From Rhodococcus sp. (in: high G+C Gram-positive bacteria) (GTDB lineage: Bacteria; Actinomycetota; Actinomycetes; Mycobacteriales; Mycobacteriaceae), in the NCBI GenBank assembly GCA_012514505.1, contig JAAZAD010000023.1, positions 1-53,927 on the forward strand: a stretch of DNA of 53,927 nucleotides. Direction: 5' to 3'. The notes below the pieces were generated by a model. That model was not told the origin of the DNA. It did no database searches and saw only the letters and a program-made list of their open reading frames with translations. A program made the position numbers and the translations under genes. Below are positions 1-11,807 of the stretch, piece by piece (position 1 is the stretch's first letter; every line of letters starts with the position of its first letter).

Positions 1-822
<822 letters not shown>

Positions 823-1250
823 GAAGCATCCCTCTCAAGCTCAGACCAACGGATACGCAAGTTTTCGATCAGTTAGAAACTAGTCGCACTCCGGGCGACT
901 CGCCCACATCGGGTCTGCTTCGAGCTCGTTGTCAGGGCGTGCAGAGCCACCGAAAACTGTGACGTTCCACATCGATCGGACCGTTCCGAAAATGTCCGAT
1001 TCTTCACCTTACCGCCGCCCACCGATCGCTCGCGCGAGCACCTGGGTGGGCACTGTCGATTCTATAACCTGCGCGGATGACGAGTCGGACACCAACCTCT
1101 CCGTCGACCTGCAGAATGCGTGAGGTAGAGGGCGTGTCACTCGACCGGCTGCGGCGAGGTCGCCGACCGGAGTGACAGAAGTAACTGCACGTAACGATCG
1201 CGTCACGGCCGAACCGCGTTACATCATCCCATCAAGTGGACATCTCGCGT
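823..1250. other. Intergenic region upstream of gltA, no gene seen
   Basis: About 430 bases separate the gltA start from the stop of the aldose epimerase gene. Small open frames exist on both strands but show neither family resemblance nor good ribosome binding sites. The region should hold the gltA promoter near its left end. I could not identify a convincing operator or RNA motif. Confidence 0.5.
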
Positions 1251-2168
1251 CTATCCGGAAGCCGTCACACCCCACTCGCCCGACCACACACCACCGGGCT
1301 TCAACACGATCTGGTCGATTCCGGAGTTGAACGCATCGGGCGGACACGTCATCGGCTCCATCGCCACAGCGCGTCCTCGTCCCGGGTACCCCTTACCGAT
1401 TGCAGGGTCGGCGGTGAACACCTGCAACCACCCGAAAGCCCGCGACGTCCAAAGGGTGGTCGTAGTGCCGTCCGGAGCCTGCAACTCGTGTCTGCATCTT
1501 CCGTCCGGGTCGGTGTCGAGCGCGCTGAACGGTGTGTCCATGACGACTCCGCGCAGCGAGCGGTGTTCGGTGAAGTCGTAGTCGGTGCCCTGCACCGCCA
1601 CGGAGGAGCCGTTCGGCAGCATCCTGTCCGGGTCGAGCGGCAGACGAGTTCCGGCGCTCAGCCGAAGTGTGCATTCGTCGAGCGGCACATCACCGACCCG
1701 CAGGTACGGGTGGGCTCCCAGGCCGAACGGCGCATCGATCGACCCGGTGTTGGTCGCGCGGTACTGCACTCTCAGTCCATCAGCGCCGAGGCTGTAGGCC
1801 ACGGTCAGCTGCAGCGGATACGGCCAACCCTTGTGCAGCCCCACTGCCACGGACAACTCGACGCGATCTTCCGACTCCGAAACGAGATCCCATTTCATGC
1901 GCCGCACGAACCCGTGAATGGCGTTCTTCGCCGTCTTCTCCGTGAGTTCGAGCTGATGGTCGATTCCGTCGAAACGAAAGTGTCCGTCCCGGATGCGGTT
2001 GGGCCACGGCGCCAAGATCGCGCCCGACGCCAGCGGCGGTTTGGTTCCCAGTTCCCAAGACTCGGTCAGCGCCCTGCCGTCGAACTCGAGCCACCTCAGA
2101 CTCGCACCCATCGCCGCGATCTCCGCGCGGTAACCGCCTCCGTGAATTTCGAAGCCCGCTGCAGCCAT
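1251..2168 (-). CDS. Aldose 1-epimerase family protein
   Basis: Galactose-mutarotase-like beta-sandwich protein of 305 residues, the usual length for actinobacterial aldose 1-epimerases. These enzymes interconvert the alpha and beta anomers of aldoses or sugar phosphates in the cytoplasm. Visible landmarks are the substrate-binding APWPNRIRDG near residue 53, the catalytic-histidine motif GLGAHPYL in the middle, and the general-base glutamate in AMEPMTCPPDAFNSG near the C-terminus. The ATG start at 2168 follows a GAGGTG-like ribosome binding site. The gene stands alone on the minus strand between the gltA promoter region and a toxin-antitoxin pair, so the sugar acted on cannot be inferred from context. 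Confidence 0.88.
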   Translation of the reverse strand: MAAAGFEIHGGGYRAEIAAMGASLRWLEFDGRALTESWELGTKPPLASGAILAPWPNRIRDGHFRFDGIDHQLELTEKTAKNAIHGFVRRMKWDLVSESEDRVELSVAVGLHKGWPYPLQLTVAYSLGADGLRVQYRATNTGSIDAPFGLGAHPYLRVGDVPLDECTLRLSAGTRLPLDPDRMLPNGSSVAVQGTDYDFTEHRSLRGVVMDTPFSALDTDPDGRCRHELQAPDGTTTTLWTSRAFGWLQVFTADPAIGKGYPGRGRAVAMEPMTCPPDAFNSGIDQIVLKPGGVWSGEWGVTASG

Positions 2169-2216
2169 GCACCTCAGTGTGCCCGAAATATGCGGCCGCG
2201 CAAGGACTTGCCCGAT

Positions 2217-2618
2217 TCACACCACTTCGACGTCGCAGGCAAGGCCCGGGGTTCTGCTCAATCTCGCATCAGCGGTGATCAGTGGCGCACCGAGACGGAC
2301 TGCAAGAGCCACGTACAGCGCGTCGTAAAAGCTGACGTTGTCGCGCCACTCCCAGGCAAGCTCCGTCAGTGACGCAGTGTGGGGATATCGATGCGCGACG
2401 AGCGACTGACCAGCCCGCAGCGCAACACGGGCCTCCAAGGCACTGATGTGCCCACTCTGCTCATGTCGGCGAAGGACGTTGCCGACCTCGGCATCGATCA
2501 GGTGCGGGGCGTGCACACGCATCATCGGTAACCGCAGGCGAAGAACGTCCGCCGCTTCCGTCTTCCCGATCAGAGCCAATACCAATGCCGACGCGTCCAG
2601 CACGCAGTATTCACTCAC
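2217..2618 (-). CDS. vapC: PIN-domain toxin, VapC family
   Basis: A 133-residue PIN-domain protein, the normal VapC size. VapC toxins are magnesium-dependent endoribonucleases that cut tRNA or rRNA when not bound by their antitoxin. The acidic metal-binding residues are visible: D in VLDASALVLAL at the N-terminus, E in LIDAEVGNVLRR, D in SFYDALYVALA and D in ITADARLS. Its ATG overlaps the stop of the upstream antitoxin gene by four bases, so the two are translationally coupled. The RNA target cannot be read from the sequence. Confidence 0.88.
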   Translation of the reverse strand: MSEYCVLDASALVLALIGKTEAADVLRLRLPMMRVHAPHLIDAEVGNVLRRHEQSGHISALEARVALRAGQSLVAHRYPHTASLTELAWEWRDNVSFYDALYVALAVRLGAPLITADARLSRTPGLACDVEVV

Positions 2619-2851
2619 CGGCGATCGGCAGCCAGATCGGCCAATATGGAGGCCGGGGTCGCGCCCGGCGTGTCACTCTCCGCCCGCACCGATTCCATCG
2701 TCGCCAGCACTTCCTCCGTCGTGGGGCGAGCAGCAAAGTCCACAAGGACTTCTCGCATATAGGACTGAATCGAGCGTCCGGCAGCATGAGCCCGCTCCCG
2801 GATCACCTCGTAGGCGTCCTCGGGGATCTCACGGATTTGAATCGTCGCCAT
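2615..2851 (-). CDS. vapB: Antitoxin, FitA/VapB ribbon-helix-helix type
   Basis: A 78-residue protein whose N-terminus (MATIQIREIPEDAYEVIRER) is typical of FitA/Phd-like ribbon-helix-helix antitoxins. A basic strand-helix DNA-binding half is followed by an acidic tail that would wrap around the PIN toxin. It is the first gene of the pair and overlaps the toxin gene by four bases. By analogy with the family it should repress its own promoter together with VapC. Just upstream the plus strand reads tagcgctagtttagcgcta, in which TAGCGCTA occurs twice, a plausible operator (inference). Confidence 0.85.
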   Translation of the reverse strand: MATIQIREIPEDAYEVIRERAHAAGRSIQSYMREVLVDFAARPTTEEVLATMESVRAESDTPGATPASILADLAADRR

Positions 2852-2880
2852 AGCGCTAGTTTAGCGCTACCCGTCGAGAA

Positions 2881-3282
2881 TTACGGTACGAGCTGGGCCA
2901 ACTTCCGTGGCGCCAAGCAGCGGTAGCTTTCGGTGACCAGTTCGGCAATCTCGTCCCAGTCGGTTTCCTCGCCCAGAACCATGCCGACCACATCGCGACC
3001 CCAACCGCCGTGGAAGTACGGCGGCCCGGAGTGCTTGATCGCATGAAGTTCCGCACCCGTGGACCGGAACGTCACGATCGTGAGCGGGCCGTCGTGGCCG
3101 ACGGCGCGTGCGTACGCCGGCGGCCGTCCATCCGTGATGCGCAGAAGGTGCGCGAAGGTCTTCGTCCGGACCCGCCAGCGCCGCCCCACCCACGCCTGTT
3201 CCTCGTATGTTTCGGGAAGTCCGAGACACACCGCCCGCAATTCGGCGAGAGCCTCGACCGGCACCTCGGCGCGTTCACTCAC
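2881..3282 (-). CDS. MmcQ/YjbR family protein
   Basis: A small cytoplasmic protein of 133 residues resembling the MmcQ/YjbR fold (CyaY-like, double-wing DNA-binding-like). Landmarks are an N-terminal LRAVCLGLPETYEEQAW, the central RVRTKTFAHLL strand, PYFHGGWGRDVVGM and a C-terminal ELVTESYRCLAPRKLAQL helix. Its biochemical role is not established. I chose the GTG at 3282 because it overlaps the pdxH stop by four bases (GTGA), suggesting translational coupling. The longer open frame upstream lies entirely inside pdxH and looks non-coding. Confidence 0.75.
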   Translation of the reverse strand: MSERAEVPVEALAELRAVCLGLPETYEEQAWVGRRWRVRTKTFAHLLRITDGRPPAYARAVGHDGPLTIVTFRSTGAELHAIKHSGPPYFHGGWGRDVVGMVLGEETDWDEIAELVTESYRCLAPRKLAQLVP

Positions 3283-3950
3283 GGTTGCAGACGCTCCACG
3301 ATCCGAACACCGTCGACCAGTGACGTGCGGATGCGGTTGTGCATCCGGTTCGCACGGCCCTGCCAGAACTCGACGACGTCGGGGGCGATGACGATGCCAC
3401 CCCAATTGGGCGGTACCGGAATGTCCTGGTCGGGTGCATACTTCTCGGCCTCACGCACCAGTGCCGCATCCAGTTCGGCGCGGGACCCCGCAGGGCGGGA
3501 CTGATCGGACGCCCAGGCCCCGAGTCGCGAACCACGCGGACGGGTCCGCCAGTACTCTTCCGTCACCGAGGTCTCGGCACGCCTGACGCGCCCGCGCACG
3601 GTCACCTGGCGGGCGATGGGAGTCCAGGCAAAGGTCGCCGACGCGTACGGGACGGCGTCGAGCTGCCGGCCTTTGTCGGACTCGTAATTGGTGAAGAACA
3701 GGACGCCGGCCTCGCTCAGGCCCTTGCACAACACCGTGCGCGTTCGGGGAAGGCCGTCCGAATCCACCGTTCCGAGTGTCATCGCGTTCGGTTCGGGCAC
3801 GGCGGCCTCGATGGCATCTTCGAGCCAATGCCGCATCAACGGCAACCATCCCGATTCCACCTGGTCGACGTCGAGGTCGAGTTCGTCGCCCGGTCTCGCG
3901 GTTGCCGATTCGCCGTATCCCACACGCATCTTCGCGATGTCTGCGCGCAC
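3279..3950 (-). CDS. pdxH: Pyridoxamine 5'-phosphate oxidase
   Basis: FMN-dependent oxidase that converts pyridoxamine or pyridoxine 5'-phosphate to pyridoxal 5'-phosphate, the last step of vitamin B6 salvage. Family blocks are clear: NAMTLGTVDSDGLPRTRTVLCKG, FFTNYESDKGRQLDAVPYAS, the RPRGSRLGAWASDQSRP signature, and the C-terminal EFWQGRANRMHNR followed by ERLQP. The frame stays open to an ATG at 4073, giving 264 residues. The GTG at 3950 gives 223 residues and aligns with the start of known PdxH proteins (about 220), so I prefer it, though no strong ribosome binding site decides. It is divergent from citA. SerC, two genes away, needs PLP, so local B6 supply is a reasonable context. Confidence 0.9.
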   Translation of the reverse strand: MRADIAKMRVGYGESATARPGDELDLDVDQVESGWLPLMRHWLEDAIEAAVPEPNAMTLGTVDSDGLPRTRTVLCKGLSEAGVLFFTNYESDKGRQLDAVPYASATFAWTPIARQVTVRGRVRRAETSVTEEYWRTRPRGSRLGAWASDQSRPAGSRAELDAALVREAEKYAPDQDIPVPPNWGGIVIAPDVVEFWQGRANRMHNRIRTSLVDGVRIVERLQP

Positions 3951-4180
3951 CGGGTCGTGAGCCCGACTCGACCGTTTCGACCCTTGGGCATCTCCTGGCA
4001 CAGTCCAGAACGCTACTCCCGGGTACGCACTACTTGTCCCTCTGGTGGCACCGGCTAAAGTTTGGGTAGCCATACGCGTCGATCGTGCACATCCCGCACG
4101 CGGCGCGTGGTGCCACTATCGAACGCCGAGACAGTGCGGCTCGGACCAGGCGCACTCGAAACAGGAGAGTCCACGAGATC

Positions 4181-6461
<2,281 letters not shown>

Positions 6462-6476
6462 CACGCGCACCGAGTG

Positions 6477-6508
6477 AAAGGCGCCCCGGCAATCGCCGGG
6501 GCGCCTTT
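6477..6508 (+). terminator. Rho-independent terminator after serC
   Basis: A perfect inverted repeat with arms AAAGGCGCCCCGGC and GCCGGGGCGCCTTT and the four-base loop AATC gives a 14-bp stem. It starts 15 bases after the serC stop. The A/T ends of the stem provide the U tract. Confidence 0.88.
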
Positions 6509-6665
6509 CGCATGCACTCTGCCCACTCCGAAACGCAAAATAGTAGCGTGACTGCTCGCGCATTCCGGGGTACACGCCCGCGCGTGTCCTGCGCAACAGA
6601 CCATCACGAATGAATTACAGTGGCGGCAGCGCAAAGTCGCGAGCCGGCGCGATAAGGAGGTCAAC

Positions 6666-7604
6666 GTGCGAGAGCTTCGAGTGATCGGTCTCGAATCGGA
6701 CAGTTCGCACGTGGTGTGCGCTGATGCGAGTACCGGCGAAAAGTTCCGGCTTCCAGCCGATGACAAACTCCGCGCTGCGTCCCGCGGGGACATTGCTCGA
6801 CTCGGTCAGATTGAGATCGAAATGGACAGTCAGCTCCGCCCCCGAGAAATCCAGGCCCGCATCCGTGCCGGCGCATCCGTGCAGGAAGTTGCCGACGATG
6901 CCGGCATTCCCGTAGCCAAGGTCGAAAGCTTCGCCTACCCGGTCCTTCTCGAACGCTCACGTGCTGCCGAGATGGCGCAGGGCGGGCACCCCGTCCGCGA
7001 CAACGGTCCCGCAGTTCCCACGCTCTCCGAGATCGTGACCCTCGCCTTCCGTGCCCGCGGCCACAACATCGACGACGCGACGTGGGATGCATGGCGCGAC
7101 GAAGACAACCACTGGGTTGCGCAATTGCAGTGGCAGGCAGGACGAACCACCAACGCGGCCCACTGGCGCTACCAACCGGATGCCCACGGCGGCACCATCG
7201 TCGCACTGGACGACACCGCATTCGATCTCATCGACCCCGATTTCGGTCGCCCGTTGCGCGGACTCGCGGCTGTTGCCCTGCATTCGGCCGAGCAACTCGA
7301 GCTGTCCGACGAAATCGAAGACGAGCACACCGAACCATCCAGTCTCGAAGTTCCTGCTTCGGAGACCTCGGAGACCGTCCCGTCGGACGCCACGGAAGCT
7401 GCGAGCACCGACATCATCGATGCCGAAACCACCGAGGTGGTTGCTGATTCCGTGGAATCGGCAACCGGCACCGACAGATCCGCTCCTCCGGTCTCACCGC
7501 GTACAGCTCCCCAGAGCGGCGCCCACAACAAGGACAAGCGTGGCAAGCCCGCTCTCCCGTCGTGGGATGACGTTCTCCTGGGTGTGCGCAGCAGCGGTCG
7601 CTGA
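6666..7604 (+). CDS. sepH: Septation protein SepH
   Basis: A 312-residue protein with the conserved N-terminal DUF3071 domain of SepH (about residues 1-165): MRELRVIGLESDSSHVV at the start, then FRLPADDKLRAA, a helix-turn-helix-like segment IQARIRAGASVQEVADDAG, and ARGHNIDDATWDAWRDEDN. SepH stimulates FtsZ assembly and supports septation in Streptomyces and mycobacteria. The C-terminal third is a low-complexity acidic, Thr/Ser/Ala-rich tail with a short basic end (NKDKRGKPALPSWDDVLLG), which fits a disordered linker plus a conserved terminal motif. The GTG start follows a perfect aaggagg. It lies immediately after the serC terminator, the same neighbourhood as Rv0883c. Confidence 0.9.
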   Translation: MRELRVIGLESDSSHVVCADASTGEKFRLPADDKLRAASRGDIARLGQIEIEMDSQLRPREIQARIRAGASVQEVADDAGIPVAKVESFAYPVLLERSRAAEMAQGGHPVRDNGPAVPTLSEIVTLAFRARGHNIDDATWDAWRDEDNHWVAQLQWQAGRTTNAAHWRYQPDAHGGTIVALDDTAFDLIDPDFGRPLRGLAAVALHSAEQLELSDEIEDEHTEPSSLEVPASETSETVPSDATEAASTDIIDAETTEVVADSVESATGTDRSAPPVSPRTAPQSGAHNKDKRGKPALPSWDDVLLGVRSSGR

Positions 7605-7669
7605 TAACACCACGAACCGGCGGTAGTCGTCGTACCCTTCATGCATTCGGCGGAAGAGAGGTACGAGTA

Positions 7670-8425
7670 GTGGCGGCTCGAGTGTCCACCCTCTGGTTCG
7701 TCGACACTCCGGATCCTGCTGCCGTCCTCGGCAACGCGGAATCCCCTGATGGGGATGCGGCACTTGCAGTGGCACAACGTCTTCACCCGAACATGGATCT
7801 GGCACCTACCGGTGTCGTGCCGCTGTCCCAAGCGGCCGGTGTGACCGATGACGTTCTGTACGTCGGCGCCTTCCCAGGTCTCGTCGTGGTGTGCCACAAG
7901 GATCTGACACCGACCACACCCACCACGACTCCGTGGCGTTCCGCAATCGATTCCGCGACTACGTACCTCGTGGCGTCTCGCCCGGAGGACGCCTGGGGCG
8001 CTTTCGCAGTATGGGAAGGCGACACACTGCGGCGATCATTCAGTGCCGCGCCCGCCACCATCCTCGAGGACTCCGGCATCCCGTTGGTCTGGGAACGACC
8101 GTACTGGGCAGGTGAGTTTCCCCTTCAGCATCCGCCCGGGGCTCTCCCCGACCCACAATCGCTCCCCTTCCACCCCCAGCAATTCGCAGAGGCAGCCAAC
8201 CGTGAGTGGCTCGGATTTCGCTACACGGGCGCACGGTCAGAGGGAGAGTTGAACCCCACATCGATCGGCCTGCTCGGATTCACCGTGCATCCGCCCGGGC
8301 AGGCGCCGCGTCCGAACCCACCCACAACGGACGCCTCGGCTGCGCGGGATTCTGCCGCCGCTGCCCCTGCCACGGGGGCAGTGAAGCGCACGTTCCTCGA
8401 CCGTATCCGGAGGAAGACCCGCTGA
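7670..8425 (+). CDS. Hypothetical protein, DUF6928-like
   Basis: A 251-residue soluble protein. The N-terminus (ARVSTLWFVDTPDPAAVLG) and the segments VAQRLHPNMDLAP, DVLYVGAFPGLVVVCH and LVASRPEDAWGAFAVWEGDTLRR resemble the actinobacterial DUF6928 family as I remember it. A WERPYWAGEFP segment and an EAANREWLGFRY segment follow. The C-terminus is a Pro/Ala-rich linker ending in a basic RTFLDRIRRKTR tail. No catalytic motif, signal peptide or membrane segment is evident. GTG start at 7670. No function can be assigned. It sits between sepH and a converging run of minus-strand genes. Confidence 0.7.
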   Translation: MAARVSTLWFVDTPDPAAVLGNAESPDGDAALAVAQRLHPNMDLAPTGVVPLSQAAGVTDDVLYVGAFPGLVVVCHKDLTPTTPTTTPWRSAIDSATTYLVASRPEDAWGAFAVWEGDTLRRSFSAAPATILEDSGIPLVWERPYWAGEFPLQHPPGALPDPQSLPFHPQQFAEAANREWLGFRYTGARSEGELNPTSIGLLGFTVHPPGQAPRPNPPTTDASAARDSAAAAPATGAVKRTFLDRIRRKTR

Positions 8426-8450
8426 GGGCTCGGTGCGAACAATACGAGAA

Positions 8451-8714
8451 TCAGCCGAGCAGTACGCCGATCCACCCGGCGGGAATACCGACCATTGCTC
8501 CGTACACGATCCATCGCCAGATCGGTCGCCGGCGCATCCGCCACAGAGTGGGCGCCAACCCTGCCGCCACGGTCACACTGAGCAACACCGCGAGCGCTAC
8601 GTTGATCCGCGCGAGTTCCGATGCGAATGCGATCGTCGCCACGGTCACGAAAGCCGCACTGAACACCGCCAGCGCCACCCCTGTGAACCACGGGGTGTTG
8701 GGAGAGGCCTGCAC
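8451..8714 (-). CDS. Small integral membrane protein, DUF2537-like
   Basis: An 87-residue protein with three predicted transmembrane segments: GVALAVFSAAFVTVATIAF, INVALAVLLSVTVAAGLAP and IVYGAMVGIPAGWIGVLLG. A basic loop (TLWRMRRRPIWRW) sits between the second and third. It resembles the membrane protein next to the SpoU-type methyltransferase in mycobacteria (Rv0879c position). I chose the GTG at 8714 because it overlaps the stop codon of the upstream methyltransferase by one base (TAGTG). Longer frames upstream run through the methyltransferase and are not credible. Function unknown. Confidence 0.7.
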   Translation of the reverse strand: MQASPNTPWFTGVALAVFSAAFVTVATIAFASELARINVALAVLLSVTVAAGLAPTLWRMRRRPIWRWIVYGAMVGIPAGWIGVLLG

Positions 8715-9517
8715 TAGTTCGTCCTGACCCGCTCGTAGAACGCCATCGCTGCCGCCGTGGCCACGTTCAGCGAATCGGTTCCGGGAGCCATGGGGATTCG
8801 CGCACGAACATCGGTGGCACGCATCGCATGTTCGGTCAGACCGGGGCCTTCGGCTCCGAGCAACAACGCGACCTTCTCCCCCGTCATCGCGGTGGCCAGG
8901 GTTTGTTCCGCTGGATTGGGCGTCAACGAGATGAGCTGGAACCCCTTGCTGCGCACCGCTGAGAGCCCGCGCGGCCATTCCGGCACCTGCGCGAACGGAA
9001 CGCGCAGGACGTGCCCCATCGACACCCTCACCGCACGGCGGTACAGCGGGTCGGCGCAGCCCTTCCCGAACAGCACCGCGTCCACGCCGAGGCCCGCAGC
9101 GTTCCGGAACATCGACCCGAGGTTCTCGTGGTCGTTCACGCCTTCGAGGATCGCGATGGTGTTCGCACCGTCGAGCACCTCGTCGAGCGCGAGCGGGGGT
9201 GGTCGGTGAGCGGCGGCGAGGACACCACGATTGAGGTGAAAGCCCACCACCTCGGCCATCACGTCGGCAGTGGTCCGGTAGAACGGCATATCCACGTCGG
9301 CGAGATCGTCCGTGAGCTCACCGAGGCGCCGATCCACGCCCAACATCGCGATCGGGTCGAATCGGGACGTCAGCAGCCTTTGAGCAACCAGTACGCCTTC
9401 GGCGATGACGAGCCCCTTGCCCTCTGGCAGATCAGGGCGCCGATCCGAGGAGTTCAGGTCGCGGAAATTGTCCAAACGCGGGTCTGCGGGGTCTGCGATA
9501 TCGATGACGTGAACCAC
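8714..9517 (-). CDS. TrmH/SpoU family RNA 2'-O-ribose methyltransferase
   Basis: SAM-dependent RNA ribose methyltransferase of the SPOUT (trefoil-knot) superfamily, 267 residues, probably acting on rRNA or tRNA. The three SPOUT motifs are visible: EGVNDHENLGSMFRNAAGLG (motif 1), KVALLLGAEGPGLTEHAM (motif 2) and IPMAPGTDSLNVATAAAMAF (motif 3). An N-terminal substrate-binding part has LVIAEGVLVAQRLL. The GTG at 9517 starts VVHVIDIADPADPRLD; the upstream part of the open frame is basic low-complexity shadow. It matches the Rv0881 position in mycobacteria. It is followed with a one-base overlap by a membrane protein gene and preceded by a MarR gene on the same strand. Confidence 0.87.
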   Translation of the reverse strand: MVHVIDIADPADPRLDNFRDLNSSDRRPDLPEGKGLVIAEGVLVAQRLLTSRFDPIAMLGVDRRLGELTDDLADVDMPFYRTTADVMAEVVGFHLNRGVLAAAHRPPPLALDEVLDGANTIAILEGVNDHENLGSMFRNAAGLGVDAVLFGKGCADPLYRRAVRVSMGHVLRVPFAQVPEWPRGLSAVRSKGFQLISLTPNPAEQTLATAMTGEKVALLLGAEGPGLTEHAMRATDVRARIPMAPGTDSLNVATAAAMAFYERVRTN

Positions 9518-9569
9518 CGGAACAGTCTGCCGCACATGCGTGCGTAGCCCCAATCGGGCCGCCGGTCGA

Positions 9570-10007
9570 TCAGTCTGATTCGTTGACCAGGGTCGTGATG
9601 ATGGCGACCGCATCTTCGAGACTCTTCAGTTGTGTCTCGTCGAGGTCGGCGAGTTTCGAGTTCATCCACACTTCGCGTGCGTGTGTTTCGTCGGCGATGA
9701 GAGCGAGACCGGTCTCCGAGAGAGTGACGATGACCTGCCGACCGTCCGTGGGATGTGGGGCGCGTTCCACGAATCCCGCCGCGAGCAGCGAGGCGATGAC
9801 GCGCGTCATCGACGGCGGTTGGACCCTTTCGCGCGCCGCGAGGGCGCCTGGGGTCATCGCACCCTCACGCGCCAATGTCGCCATCGCCGAGAGCTGCGTC
9901 AGCGACACTTTTGCGTCGGCCCGGCGGCTGCGCAGGTGCCGAGCCAGACGCACGACGGCGAGGGACAGGTCGCTTGCGAGAACCCGTGAATCAACTGTCA
10001 CGAACAC
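9570..10007 (-). CDS. MarR family transcriptional regulator
   Basis: A winged-helix MarR-type dimeric DNA-binding protein of 145 residues. It has an N-terminal dimerisation helix, the recognition region TPGALAARERVQPPSMTRVIASL and the wing ERAPHPTDGRQVIVTLSETG, then C-terminal dimerisation helices. The ligand is unknown. It lies upstream of the RNA methyltransferase on the same strand, the arrangement of Rv0880/Rv0881 in mycobacteria, and could control the downstream genes. The start is uncertain: GTG at 10007 and GTG at 10001 are both possible, with no clear ribosome binding site. Confidence 0.88.
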   Translation of the reverse strand: MFVTVDSRVLASDLSLAVVRLARHLRSRRADAKVSLTQLSAMATLAREGAMTPGALAARERVQPPSMTRVIASLLAAGFVERAPHPTDGRQVIVTLSETGLALIADETHAREVWMNSKLADLDETQLKSLEDAVAIITTLVNESD

Positions 10008-10059
10008 GACAATACGGGAGAGCGACTCGTATCTTCGATCTGGTCAGAGCTTCGTTCGA

Positions 10060-11514
10060 TCAGGTGAGGGCATCCGTTATCGGGTCGACGGCGAAGTATG
10101 CGACGAACAGAAGTGCAACAACCCACATCAGCGGGTGAATCTTCTTCGCGCCGCCACCGGACGCATTCAGGACCACCCAGGAGATGAAGCCGACCCCGAT
10201 ACCGTTCGCGATCGAGTAGGTGAACGGCATGACGACGATCGTGAGGAACGCCGGCAAGGCTACGGAAAAGCTGCTGAAATCGATGTCTCGGACCTGGCCG
10301 ATCATCATGGCTCCCACCACCACGAGCGCCGGCGCTGCCGCCTCGATCGGGACGACCGCGTACAGCGGCGTCAGGAACATGGCGGCCAGGAACAGCAATC
10401 CCGTTACGACGTTCGCAAGGCCAGTGCGGGCGCCTTCCGCGATACCGGAGGCAGACTCGACGAACACCGTGTTGGACGAGGCCGAGGCGCCGCCACCGAC
10501 CACGGCGCCGGTTCCCTCGACCACCAGGGCACGGCCGATACCGGGAAGGTTGGAGTTCTTGTCGGTCAGTCCTGCTTCCTTACCCAGCCCGGTCATCGTG
10601 CCCATGGCGTCGAAGAAGTTCGCGAGCACCAGGGTGAAGACGAGGAGGCTGGCCGCGAGGACGCCGATACGTGTGAACGCACCGAACAGGCTCACATCAC
10701 CGACGAGGCTGAGGTCGGGCAGGTCGAACACCACACTGGGAGCCTCGGGAACACTCAGGTTCCAGCCCTTGGGGTTGGTGCCGAGTGATGGTCCGATTCC
10801 GGCCACTGCCTCGATGATCGCGGCAAGAACGGTGGTGACGACGATGCCGATCAACAGTCCCCCGCGCACCTTCCGGACTACGAGAACACTCATCAGGAGA
10901 ACGCCGAACACGAATATCAACGTGGGCCACGACCCGATCGATCCACCGATCCCGAGGCCCACCGGCACCGTCGTACCGGCCTCGTCGGGAATACGCCGCA
11001 CGAATCCTGCGTCGACCAGACCGATGAACGCGATGAACATGCCGATACCCGCCGCGATCGCGGACTTCAGCGCGGGCGGAATGGCGTTGAACACCGCAGT
11101 TCGGAAGCCGGTCAACGCAAGCACCACGATGATGATGCCGTCGATGACCACCAGCCCCATGGCTTCCGGCCACGTCACCTGCGGTGCGATGGTGACGGCG
11201 AGGAGGCTGTTGATTCCGAGACCGGCAGCGATCGCGAACGGATAGTTGGCGACGATGCCGAAGAGGATGCTCATCAGTCCCGCCACGAGGGCAGTCACGG
11301 CGGCAACTTGGTGAACCGGGAGAATGTTCCCGAGGACGTCGGTTTTTGCGACGGCGTCGTCGGCGGAGAAGCTTCCGAGAATCAGCGGGTTGAGAACCAC
11401 GATGTACGCCATGGCGACGAACGTGACCACCCCGCCACGAACCTCGGCAGCCACGGTGGAGCCTCGCTCGGTGATCTTGAAATAGTTGTCGAGCAGCGTC
11501 GCCGGTACACCCAT
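10060..11514 (-). CDS. NCS2 family purine permease, AzgA-like
   Basis: A polytopic membrane transporter of 484 residues in the AzgA branch of the nucleobase-cation symporter 2 family, which imports adenine, guanine or hypoxanthine with protons. The N-terminus LLDNYFKITERGSTVAAEVRGG leads into about 12 hydrophobic segments. Family features include VAMAYIVVLNPLIL in helix 1, the QVTWPEAMGLVVIDG region and the FFDAMGTMTGLGKEAGL motif, where the AzgA branch has FDTTGT. I prefer the ATG at 11514, which gives the family N-terminus; the frame stays open to 11619. It is divergent from the small membrane protein gene at 11559. Confidence 0.9.
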   Translation of the reverse strand: MGVPATLLDNYFKITERGSTVAAEVRGGVVTFVAMAYIVVLNPLILGSFSADDAVAKTDVLGNILPVHQVAAVTALVAGLMSILFGIVANYPFAIAAGLGINSLLAVTIAPQVTWPEAMGLVVIDGIIIVVLALTGFRTAVFNAIPPALKSAIAAGIGMFIAFIGLVDAGFVRRIPDEAGTTVPVGLGIGGSIGSWPTLIFVFGVLLMSVLVVRKVRGGLLIGIVVTTVLAAIIEAVAGIGPSLGTNPKGWNLSVPEAPSVVFDLPDLSLVGDVSLFGAFTRIGVLAASLLVFTLVLANFFDAMGTMTGLGKEAGLTDKNSNLPGIGRALVVEGTGAVVGGGASASSNTVFVESASGIAEGARTGLANVVTGLLFLAAMFLTPLYAVVPIEAAAPALVVVGAMMIGQVRDIDFSSFSVALPAFLTIVVMPFTYSIANGIGVGFISWVVLNASGGGAKKIHPLMWVVALLFVAYFAVDPITDALT

Positions 11515-11558
11515 GGACAAGCAGATTAACGGCACCAGAGACAGGTAGCGTTGCTTTC

Positions 11559-11807
11559 GTGAACGACCGACCGGACCCGAATTCCACCATCGACCGCCTC
11601 GCGGACCCACGAACTGCACTGATCCTGGGAACGTTTGCGTGGGCGGTGGCCACGATGGTGGTAATCATCACGGGTGGCGACGCGTCCGACACCTTGTGGA
11701 CATGCATCGCCGGCGTTGCTGTCGGAGCTGCCGGCTATGGGTTGTTCCTCTGGCAACGATGGTCGGCACGCCGTGGCGCCCGGGGTGCACAGCAGGGTCT
11801 GCTCTAG
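11559..11807 (+). CDS. Small membrane protein, DUF2530-like
   Basis: An 82-residue protein with two transmembrane helices (ALILGTFAWAVATMVVIITG and TCIAGVAVGAAGYGLFLWQR) and a basic C-terminus (RWSARRGARGAQQGLL). Length and layout fit the actinobacterial DUF2530 family. GTG start at 11559. Its stop codon lies inside the first copy of a 20-base direct repeat. The convergent GHKL ATPase gene ends in the second copy. Function unknown. Confidence 0.75.
   Translation: MNDRPDPNSTIDRLADPRTALILGTFAWAVATMVVIITGGDASDTLWTCIAGVAVGAAGYGLFLWQRWSARRGARGAQQGLL

Noticed and set aside
929-1123. Small plus-strand frame in the gltA upstream region
   Set aside because: It has no ribosome binding site, no motif, and a composition like non-coding DNA.
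1236-2372. A 378-residue plus-strand frame opposite the aldose epimerase
   Set aside because: It is His/Arg-rich shadow of a well-supported gene.
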